The position numbers were made by a program, and so were the translations under genes. From assembly GCA_030017815.1 (NCBI GenBank), contig JASEGX010000169.1, positions 1 through 5,270 on the forward strand: a stretch of DNA of 5,270 bases. Reading direction: 5' to 3'. The notes beneath the pieces were generated by a model that saw nothing but the letters and a program-made list of their open reading frames with translations, did no database searches and was not told the origin of the DNA. This document shows, piece by piece, positions 1-5,190 of this stretch; within the stretch, counting starts at the first letter, position 1; each line of letters begins with the position of its first letter. This stretch comes from Thermodesulfobacteriota bacterium (GTDB taxonomy: Bacteria; Desulfobacterota; QYQD01).

Positions 1-3
1 CAA

Positions 4-50
4 GCCACTAAGACTAAGATTATTCCTTTGTGTCTTGGTGCCTTGGTGGC
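4..50. repeat. Octamer-array inverted repeat, copy 1 (upstream of yicC)
   Basis: The right arm holds three tandem octamers: CTTTGTGT (26), CTTGGTGC (34) and CTTGGTGG (42), closed by a C at 50. The left arm at 4-18 carries the reverse complement of the same word, CCACTAAG at 5-12, followed by a shortened ACTAAG at 13. GCCACTAAG (4-12) can pair with CTTGGTGGC (42-50) with one wobble. The same word family recurs at 1047-1127, beyond the other end of yicC. The element is seen directly. Its function, whether RNA hairpin, mobile repeat or inert remnant, is unknown. The left side may continue beyond the window. Confidence 0.7.
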
Positions 51-60
51 AAAGGTTTCT

Positions 61-127
61 CTCTGCGGACTCTGCGTTCTCAGCGGTGAAAAAGATTTTC
101 TGCGTATATCCGCGAAAATCTGCGTCC
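61..127. repeat. CTGCG-centred nonamer/decamer tandem array
   Basis: Three nonamers lie end to end: CTCTGCGGA (61), CTCTGCGTT (70) and CTCAGCGGT (79). After a 10-base A/T-rich link come three decamers: TTCTGCGTAT (98), ATCCGCGAAA (108) and ATCTGCGTCC (118). All share a C-T/C-G-C-G core, but the period moves from 9 to 10. The array ends 28 bases before the yicC start and occupies most of the visible leader, so it is either transcribed as 5' UTR or overlaps the promoter. No promoter could be separated from it. Confidence 0.65.
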
Positions 128-140
128 TAATATCTTGCAA

Positions 141-147
141 AGGTGGG
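141..147 (+). promoter_or_regulatory. Ribosome binding site that decides the yicC start
   Basis: AGGTGGG lies 8 bases before the GTG at 156. It is purine-rich and correctly spaced for that codon. The upstream in-frame TTG at 135 has no such site, which supports the GTG start. Confidence 0.65.
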
Positions 148-155
148 AAAAATCA

Positions 156-1034
156 GTGCTTAAAAGTATGACGGCCTTTGGCCGGGCCAATGGTGAACTG
201 CCATGTGGACTACTGACTATCGAAATGAAGTCGGTAAACCATAGATATTTAGATATCAGTTTACGGCTCCCCAAAAAATATACACTCCTCGAAGAACGAA
301 TCAGGAAAAAGATAGCCGCACAATTTTCCCGGGGCAGAATAGAACTTATGCTCCAGGTTAATGGCGACGCAACAAGGGTACAGAACCTCGAGTTGGACAC
401 GGGATTGGCTGCTGCCTATCACAAGATTCTAGGCCGCCTGAAGGAGCAATTTGACCTTAAGGGGGAGATAGAACTATCCCTTATGGCTTCCTTTAAGGAT
501 CTTATTTTGATAAAAGAGGAAGAGATAGACGTGGAAAAAGACTGGGACGTCATAGAACCAGTCCTTAATGAGGGTATGGGTTCTATGGAACAGATGAGGA
601 TAGAGGAGGGTAGGGCGCTTTATGCCGATCTTATAAAACGACTTGACCTCCTTTCTTCTTTAGTTAATGATATACAGAATCACATCCCTGAGGTGATAAA
701 GGTGTGCAGGGATAAGCTGCGGGAGAGAATTAAGACCCTTTTAGAGGATATAAAGGTCGATCCAATGCGTCTTGCCCAGGAAGTAGCCATTATGGCGGAT
801 CGGTCTGACGTTACCGAGGAGCTGGTCCGCATAAGAAGTCATTTCGATCAATTCAGGGGATTAACGGATACCGATGGAGCGGTAGGCAGAAAATTTGATT
901 TCCTTATCCAGGAAATGCACCGGGAGGCCAATACCATGGGCTCAAAGGCCGGAGATGCGCTCATTTCGCACAAGGTTGTGGATATCAAGTGTGAATTGGA
1001 AAAGATGCGGGAACAGGTGCAGAATATAGAATAA
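156..1034 (+). CDS. yicC: YicC/YloC family endoribonuclease
   Basis: This is a 292-residue protein of the YicC/YloC family. Family members are endoribonucleases: E. coli YicC acts in turnover of small RNAs and is linked to stationary-phase survival. The GTG at 156 is chosen because it gives MLKSMTAFGRA, the family's near-invariant N-terminus, and has AGGTGGG 8 bases upstream; a TTG at 135 would add seven unconserved residues. Other family landmarks are EMKSVNHRYLD (23-33), RIEEGRAL (148-155) in the central helical region, DVTEELVRIRSH (218-229), GRKFDFLIQEMHREANTMGSK (244-264) and the typical ending EKMREQVQNIE (282-292). The length matches E. coli YicC, about 290 residues, so the gene looks intact. 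It is predicted to be cytoplasmic, with no signal peptide. It heads the block, with repeat arrays before and after it. The family call is very secure. The substrate in this organism is unknown. Confidence 0.96.
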   Translation: MLKSMTAFGRANGELPCGLLTIEMKSVNHRYLDISLRLPKKYTLLEERIRKKIAAQFSRGRIELMLQVNGDATRVQNLELDTGLAAAYHKILGRLKEQFDLKGEIELSLMASFKDLILIKEEEIDVEKDWDVIEPVLNEGMGSMEQMRIEEGRALYADLIKRLDLLSSLVNDIQNHIPEVIKVCRDKLRERIKTLLEDIKVDPMRLAQEVAIMADRSDVTEELVRIRSHFDQFRGLTDTDGAVGRKFDFLIQEMHREANTMGSKAGDALISHKVVDIKCELEKMREQVQNIE

Positions 1035-1046
1035 AAGCACCTACTT

Positions 1047-1127
1047 TAGCCACCAAGTCACCAAGACACAACGAGTGAGAACTTAAGAGAATTATTCATC
1101 ATTAGTGCCTTTGTGCCTTAGTGGCTA
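1047..1127. repeat. Octamer-array inverted repeat, copy 2 (yicC-remA spacer)
   Basis: Two arms of three octamers each face one another. The left arm reads CCACCAAG (1050), TCACCAAG (1058), ACACAACG (1066). The right arm reads ATTAGTGC (1101), CTTTGTGC (1109), CTTAGTGG (1117). The outer ends TAGCCAC (1047-1053) and GTGGCTA (1121-1127) are perfect reverse complements, and the pairing runs on to 1057/1117 with one mismatch. The middle, about 27 bases, is A/T-rich. It fills most of the 138-base spacer. No T-run follows the right arm, so a classical intrinsic terminator is not supported, although an RNA hairpin is possible. It belongs to the same family as 4-50. Confidence 0.75.
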
Positions 1128-1153
1128 GCACTAATAAAAAATAATTAACCAAC

Positions 1154-1162
1154 AGAGGGGAG
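1154..1162 (+). promoter_or_regulatory. Ribosome binding site for remA
   Basis: AGAGGGGAG lies 10 bases before the GTG at 1173. It is a strong purine-rich site and supports the GTG start, since no ATG stands near the family's N-terminus. Confidence 0.6.
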
Positions 1163-1172
1163 TCATTAAGAA

Positions 1173-1457
1173 GTGAGTAAGACTATAGAGTCAAGATTGC
1201 TTAATATAGGTTTTGGCAATTCCGTGGTGATGGACAGGATAATTGCCATTGTCAACCCAAGTTCAGCGCCGATGAAGAGATTAAAGGAAGAGGCCAAAGG
1301 AAGTAAGCTGCTGATTGATGCTACCCAGGGGAGGAGGACGCGTTCTATTATCGTTACGGACAGCAACCATATTATCCTCTCCGCAATCCAGGCCGAGACT
1401 ATTGCCCAGCGTTTTACGAGCGATATTTACAAGGAAGAAGAGGTGAAAGAAAAATAG
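1173..1457 (+). CDS. remA: RemA-like (DUF370) DNA-binding regulator
   Basis: This is a 94-residue protein of the RemA/DUF370 family. In Bacillus subtilis RemA is a DNA-binding activator of extracellular-matrix operons and of osmoprotection genes. Aligned by eye, this protein keeps NIGFGN (11-16), DRIIAIVNPSSAPMKR (21-36), LLIDATQGRRTRSIIVTDS (46-64) and HIILSAIQAETIAQR (66-80). Residues corresponding to B. subtilis Arg18, Pro29, Arg50 and Arg51, reported as needed for activity, are all present here as Arg22, Pro33, Arg54 and Arg55. DNA binding is therefore probably retained. The GTG start leaves a four-residue longer N-terminus than in Bacillus. The acidic/lysine-rich tail EEEVKEK is encoded by the purine-rich stretch that also serves as the ribosome binding site of gmk. 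The stop overlaps the gmk start by one base. The family call is secure. Targets in this organism are unknown, and matrix control should not be assumed. Confidence 0.93.
   Translation: MSKTIESRLLNIGFGNSVVMDRIIAIVNPSSAPMKRLKEEAKGSKLLIDATQGRRTRSIIVTDSNHIILSAIQAETIAQRFTSDIYKEEEVKEK
1440..1446 (+). promoter_or_regulatory. Ribosome binding site for gmk inside the remA 3' end
   Basis: GAGGTGA lies 10 bases before the gmk GTG at 1457 and within the last codons of remA. Together with the TAGTG stop/start overlap at 1455-1459, it suggests translational coupling of gmk to remA. Confidence 0.55.
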
Positions 1458-2068
1458 TGCCGGGAAAAGGTAGTTTGTTCGTAATTTCTGCGCCTTCCGG
1501 GGCCGGAAAGACCACGGTATGCCATCGGGTCCTGGAGTCTATACCGGATCTGGCCTATTCTATCTCACATACGACACGTCCGCCGCGTTACGGCGAAAAG
1601 GACGGGGTTGATTATTTCTTTGTCTCCGAAGATGAGTTTCTTCGCATGAGGGAAAGCGGAGATTTTCTGGAGTGGGCCCTTGTACATAACAACTACTACG
1701 GCACGGCTAAAAGACAGATAAGTGACTGTCTGGGATCAGGGAAAGACATACTGCTGGACATAGATGTCCAGGGCGCGAGGCAGGTACGGGATCAACTATC
1801 CGAGGCCATACTCATATTTATTTTGCCTCCCTCCTGGGAGGTTCTGGAGGAACGGCTCAGGAAAAGACAGAGCGATGACGAAGAGGCCTTAAAATTGCGC
1901 ATGTCTAATGCCCGCAGCGAGGTAAGGGCGGTTCGGGAATATGATTACGTTATCATAAACGATGACCTGGACGAGGCAGTTCGTAATTTTAAAGCTATAG
2001 TCCAGGCCGAACGTTGCCGCCGCTCCCGCGTCATTCCTTCACTCAACTGGTTGTCAATTAGCGTATAG
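1457..2068 (+). CDS. gmk: Guanylate kinase
   Basis: This 203-residue protein phosphorylates GMP (and dGMP) with ATP to give GDP in the cytoplasm, an essential step of guanine nucleotide supply. The P-loop is SAPSGAGKTT (11-20). The GMP-binding segment SHTTRPPR (37-44) is followed by DGVDYFFV (49-56). NNYYGT (78-83), LDIDVQGA (100-107), the arginine-rich lid region around 131-149 and YVIINDDLDEA (164-174) all match the family. Length and motif order agree with E. coli Gmk, about 207 residues. The GTG start is inferred from the P-loop distance and from its one-base overlap with the remA stop. The last residues, roughly SLNWLSISV, do not look conserved. The final codons and the stop lie in the TAGCGNN heptamer array (2059-2086), so the original C-terminus may have been altered. 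The core enzyme appears intact. No rpoZ follows, unlike many gmk loci. Confidence 0.97.
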   Translation: MPGKGSLFVISAPSGAGKTTVCHRVLESIPDLAYSISHTTRPPRYGEKDGVDYFFVSEDEFLRMRESGDFLEWALVHNNYYGTAKRQISDCLGSGKDILLDIDVQGARQVRDQLSEAILIFILPPSWEVLEERLRKRQSDDEEALKLRMSNARSEVRAVREYDYVIINDDLDEAVRNFKAIVQAERCRRSRVIPSLNWLSISV

Positions 2069-2086
2069 CGTTTAGCGAATAGCGGG
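2059..2086. repeat. TAGCGNN heptamer array at the gmk-rlmB junction
   Basis: Four tandem heptamers are present: TAGCGTA (2059), TAGCGTT (2066), TAGCGAA (2073) and TAGCGGG (2080). They are followed by another TAG at 2087 and the rlmB ATG at 2090. Because 7 is not a multiple of 3, the array places TAG in all three forward frames. The TAG of the second unit is the gmk stop. The fourth unit occupies the place where the rlmB ribosome binding site should be and offers only GGG. The array is seen directly. Its origin is unknown. Confidence 0.8.
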
Positions 2087-2089
2087 TAG

Positions 2090-2833
2090 ATGATGCCTGA
2101 TCTGATATGGGGGATACACCCGGTCCAAGAAAAGCTCAAAAACAATCCAGAATTAGTCCAGAAGATCCTGGTTAAGTACGGAGTCCAGGGAAAGGCCAGG
2201 CAGGCCATCATAGATCTGGCCCGTTCACGGTCAGTTAGCGTACAATTTGAGAAGGAAGAGGTACTGGAACATATTGTCGGCCATGGGCATCATCAGGGAA
2301 TAGTAGCATATATTCAAGAGGTTAGTTGCAAAACCTTAGAAGATATATTAAGTTATGCCTCTCCTTCAACATATGGACTGATATTGGTATTGGACGGGAT
2401 AGTTGATCCCCAGAACCTTGGCTCGTTGATAAGAAGCGGACACGCTGCTGGGGTTCAAGGTGTTGTAATTCCTAAGGATCGATCCGCACAGGTCACCGGA
2501 ACAGTAGAAAAGGTGGCTGCCGGCGCGCTCACTTATGTGCCTGTGGCCAGGGTTACAAATATCGTGAGGGCGCTTGAGAGATTAAAAGAGGCCGGATATT
2601 GGGTTATCGGCACAGCCGCGGAGGCCGATAAGACGATTTATGAGACAGATTTTAAAACTAATGTGGCCTTAGTTATTGGCAGCGAGGCAAAAGGCATTCG
2701 TCCTTTAGTTAGAAGGCATTGTGACCTAATGGTTTCTATCCCCATGTCAGGGAAGGTCTCTTCCCTTAATGCCGCGGTGGCCGGGGCCGTGATTCTTTTT
2801 GAGATACTGCGGCAACGAACAGCGGATGGTTGA
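2090..2833 (+). CDS. rlmB: 23S rRNA (guanosine-2'-O-)-methyltransferase RlmB
   Basis: This 247-residue SPOUT-class enzyme of the TrmH/SpoU family transfers a methyl group from S-adenosylmethionine to a 2'-hydroxyl in 23S rRNA (Gm2251 in E. coli numbering). The N-terminal substrate-binding domain opens with LIWGIHPVQEKL (5-16) and ends near HHQGIVAYI (67-75), as in RlmB. Motif 1 is DPQNLGSLIRSGHAAG (106-121), with Asn109 and Arg115. It is followed by PKDRSAQVTGTVEKVAAGA (128-146), which is close to E. coli RlmB. Motif 2 is ALVIGSEAKGI (193-203), with Glu199. Motif 3 is IPMSGKVSSLNAAVAGA (217-233), with Ser225 and Asn227. An Ala replaces the usual second Gly of GSEGKG, a mild variant; all expected catalytic residues are present. 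Length equals the E. coli enzyme within a few residues. The ATG at 2090 or the adjacent ATG at 2093 could be used. The ribosome binding site is weak, so translation may depend on coupling to gmk 21 bases upstream. A paralogue acting on another RNA cannot be fully excluded. Confidence 0.93.
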   Translation: MMPDLIWGIHPVQEKLKNNPELVQKILVKYGVQGKARQAIIDLARSRSVSVQFEKEEVLEHIVGHGHHQGIVAYIQEVSCKTLEDILSYASPSTYGLILVLDGIVDPQNLGSLIRSGHAAGVQGVVIPKDRSAQVTGTVEKVAAGALTYVPVARVTNIVRALERLKEAGYWVIGTAAEADKTIYETDFKTNVALVIGSEAKGIRPLVRRHCDLMVSIPMSGKVSSLNAAVAGAVILFEILRQRTADG

Positions 2834-2850
2834 TAGTTCATAGCTCATGG
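2830..2850. repeat. Degenerate heptamer array at the rlmB end
   Basis: Three tandem heptamers are present: TTGATAG (2830), TTCATAG (2837) and CTCATGG (2844). The TGA of the first unit is the rlmB stop codon. The array is short and degenerate. It is credited mainly because the same arrangement, a heptamer array reaching into the stop codon, is clearer at 2059-2086. Confidence 0.45.
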
Positions 2851-2872
2851 TCTTAGCCATCAGCCACATGAC

Positions 2873-2878
2873 AAGGAG
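2873..2878 (+). promoter_or_regulatory. Ribosome binding site for the TPR lipoprotein gene
   Basis: AAGGAG lies 6 bases before the ATG at 2885. It is the strongest Shine-Dalgarno match in the window, suggesting efficient and independent initiation compared with rlmB. Confidence 0.75.
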
Positions 2879-2884
2879 AATTGA

Positions 2885-5155
2885 ATGAGAACAAAGAAGT
2901 TTTGGTTTTCCCTGGTTGCAGTAATGATGCTGATCTGTGTCGGTTGCAGCACTCCAGAGGAAAAGAAGGCCAAACATTATAAAAAAGGCATGGAGTTAGT
3001 TAAAGAAAATAAGCTGGACGAGGCCATTATTGAGTTTAAAAATGCCATTCAGATCAATCCCAAATATGTGGATGGGCACCATCAATTAGGCCTTGCTTAT
3101 CTCAAAAAGGGGAATCTAAGGGGTGCGTTTGGAGAACTAAGCCGAACGGTGGAACTCAATCCTGAACTATACGATGCCCAGGTTAAACTTGGAAGTCTAT
3201 ACATGTTAGGCCGAAAGCTACCGGAGGCGAAAGAAAAGGCTGCCTTAGTCTTAAAAAAGGAGCCTGACAATATTGATGCCCTATATCTGTCAGGCAACGT
3301 TCTATTGGCAGAAGGTAAACCCGAGGAAACTATTGCCACCCTAAATAGAATTATTGCTCTTGATCCTAAACAGTCCCCAGCCTACATATTACTGGCCAGG
3401 ATTTATGCGGGGCAGAAGAAATTAGATCTCGCGGAGGAATACCTTAAAAAGGCAATAGCGGCAGATGAGAAGACGCCTAGCCCCCGGCTCACACTGGCTG
3501 ATTTTTATGGCCGTACCGGACGGATTGACCAGGCAGAAGCCGAATTGAAAAAGATTATCTCCTTAGACCCCAGGAAAGCAGACTATTACATTATACTGGG
3601 CAATTTCTATATGGCAACACGTAGGCCGGCAGAGGCTGAAGGTATCTTTAAAAAGGCCACGCAGCTTGACCCTAAGGATCCGAAACCTTTTATGGTCCTG
3701 GGAAGATATTATGCCTTACAGAATAAATTTGAACCGGCCCTTGCCGGGTTTAAGAAGGCTTCGGAGGCTAAACCGGATGATTTAAATATCAAAAATGCCA
3801 TAGCCACGCTCTATTATGACTTCGAAAAGATGAAGGAGGCAGAAAAGGAAGTAGAAGAAATCCTTGATGAAAACGAAAAGAACACCCCGGCCCGGGTACT
3901 TAAGGGCCGGATTTATCTCAAGAAGAGGGATTTTAGCAATGCCTTGACCGAATTTGATGGGATTCTTAAAGAGGAGCCGCGTCTTCAGGATGTCCGCTAT
4001 TATAAGGCCATGTCCCATATAGGAAAAGGCGAGACCCAGCTTGCTAAAAACAGCCTGGTCGAGGTCGTTAAGCAGGCGCCGGGCCTTACAAAGGCAAGAT
4101 TGCTGCTGGCCGAGATCTATCTGGGAGAGCGGGCGGTTGACGCTGCGCAAAAGGAACTGCAGGAAGCGATCAAGATTCAGCCTAGAAATCTTCAAGCCAG
4201 GCTTCTCCTTGGGGACAGTTATATGGGGCAAAAGAAGGTCAAAGAGGCGCAAAGGGAATATCAGGAGGCCAAGAAAATAGCTCCCAGGTCACCAGCAGGT
4301 TATTATCGTCTGGGTATAGCTTACCGTGTGATGGGCCAGAATAATCCGGCGTTAAATGAGTTTGAAGACGCCTTGAAGTTAAATCCCCATCTTATTGATG
4401 CCTTAAGCCAGGTGGTTTCTATTCACGTGGCGGGCAGAGATCTAAAAAAGGCCATAGCCCGCTCGGAAGAACAACTTAAACGTTCCCCCAACAATCCTTT
4501 TATCTATAACCTGCTCGGCAATCTCCACCTGGCGGATCAGAAGGTTGATCTTGCGGAAGTAAGCTACAAGAAAGCGATCAGTATCAGTCCTGACTTTGTC
4601 TCTCCGTATATGGCCTTGGGCAGGCTGTATGCAGCCACAAAACGCACGGATAAAGCCATGGCAGAGTTTCAGGAGGCTATAAAAAGGAATCCAAAGGCTA
4701 TAACCGCTCGTATGAGTCTGGGAGTCTTGTATGAATCCCAGGGTAAATACGACGCCGCCCAAAAAGAATACCGGGAAATCTTAAAAACCAATCCGAAATT
4801 TGCCCCGGCGGCAAATAACCTGGCCTGGAACCTGGCGGAACATGGCGGAAATATAGACGAAGCCCTTACTCTGGCTCAATTGGCTAAGGAACAGAACCCT
4901 GAAGACCCGGGCGTCGCTGATACTATGGGATGGATATACTATAAGAAAAACGTTGTTGACAGGGCTATCAGAGAGTTTGAAGATGCCATTAAGAAAATCC
5001 CCAATCATCCTACCATCCATTACCACTTAGGCATGGCCTATCTGAAGAAAGGAGATAAGGCTAAGGCTAAGGCAGAGCTAAATCGGGCCTTAAGCATAAG
5101 TCGCGCCTTCCCGGAGGCTAAAGAGGCGGAAAAGGCCCTTCTAAGTACAAAATAA
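2885..5155 (+). CDS. Lipoprotein with 21 tandem TPR repeats
   Basis: This 756-residue protein has a lipoprotein signal peptide: MRTKK, a hydrophobic stretch (6-20) and a lipobox ending VGC, with Cys21 as the likely lipidated residue. Cys18 at -3 is less usual than Leu. Ser22 at +2 favours outer-membrane sorting if Lol rules apply. From 27 to 741 the chain is almost entirely TPR: 21 consecutive units starting at 27, 61, 95 and so on, each 34 residues except the nineteenth (639-673), which has 35. Most units show the G/A-x-x-Y, A, F/Y and P pattern, for example LGLAYLKKGN and AIQINPK. The C-terminal units contain NNLAWNLAEHGG (644-655) and ADTMGWIYYKK (678-688), signatures of the C-terminal part of large bacterial TPR proteins, including those of exopolysaccharide/PEP-CTERM loci (PrsT-like). 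No exosortase gene is in view, so that assignment is not made. It probably forms a long right-handed superhelix in the periplasm that holds partner proteins. No catalytic domain is visible. It lies 51 bases after rlmB and may share its transcript. Confidence 0.9.
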   Translation: MRTKKFWFSLVAVMMLICVGCSTPEEKKAKHYKKGMELVKENKLDEAIIEFKNAIQINPKYVDGHHQLGLAYLKKGNLRGAFGELSRTVELNPELYDAQVKLGSLYMLGRKLPEAKEKAALVLKKEPDNIDALYLSGNVLLAEGKPEETIATLNRIIALDPKQSPAYILLARIYAGQKKLDLAEEYLKKAIAADEKTPSPRLTLADFYGRTGRIDQAEAELKKIISLDPRKADYYIILGNFYMATRRPAEAEGIFKKATQLDPKDPKPFMVLGRYYALQNKFEPALAGFKKASEAKPDDLNIKNAIATLYYDFEKMKEAEKEVEEILDENEKNTPARVLKGRIYLKKRDFSNALTEFDGILKEEPRLQDVRYYKAMSHIGKGETQLAKNSLVEVVKQAPGLTKARLLLAEIYLGERAVDAAQKELQEAIKIQPRNLQARLLLGDSYMGQKKVKEAQREYQEAKKIAPRSPAGYYRLGIAYRVMGQNNPALNEFEDALKLNPHLIDALSQVVSIHVAGRDLKKAIARSEEQLKRSPNNPFIYNLLGNLHLADQKVDLAEVSYKKAISISPDFVSPYMALGRLYAATKRTDKAMAEFQEAIKRNPKAITARMSLGVLYESQGKYDAAQKEYREILKTNPKFAPAANNLAWNLAEHGGNIDEALTLAQLAKEQNPEDPGVADTMGWIYYKKNVVDRAIREFEDAIKKIPNHPTIHYHLGMAYLKKGDKAKAKAELNRALSISRAFPEAKEAEKALLSTK

Positions 5156-5156
5156 G

Positions 5157-5190
5157 AATGCCAAATGCCAAAGCTTAAAGTTCAAAACGT
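5157..5190. repeat. AATGCCA-type heptamer array after the TPR gene
   Basis: Five near-heptamers begin two bases after the TAA stop: AATGCCA (5157), AATGCCA (5164), AAGCTTA (5171), AAGTTCA (5178) and AAACGT- (5185). The first two are identical and the others decay, keeping AA at the start. The array abuts a different heptamer family at 5191 with no spacer. It is seen directly but is degenerate. Confidence 0.5.

Noticed and set aside
135..155. A longer yicC reading frame starting at TTG 135.
   Set aside because: The added residues do not match the family, whose N-terminus (MxxSMTAFGRA) begins exactly at GTG 156, and the ribosome binding site at 141-147 serves that GTG.
1047..1127. Intrinsic terminator after yicC.
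   Set aside because: The inverted arms are imperfect with a long A/T-rich centre, and no T-run follows the right arm.
1..1127. Insertion sequence or composite transposon around yicC, bounded by the two octamer elements.
   Set aside because: There is no transposase, no target-site duplication can be seen, and yicC is in its normal conserved neighbourhood.
1111..1140. A possible sigma-70-like promoter before remA: TTGTGC at 1111 and TAAAAA at 1135, 18 bases apart.
   Set aside because: Only about half of the -35 bases match, and the -35 part lies inside the octamer array, so the match is likely fortuitous in A/T-rich repeat sequence.
3782..4252. Long open frame on the minus strand inside the TPR gene, and similar frames at 4442-4762 and 80-400.
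   Set aside because: They lie opposite strongly supported genes, show no recognisable motifs, and reflect codon bias of the true genes or repeat sequence.
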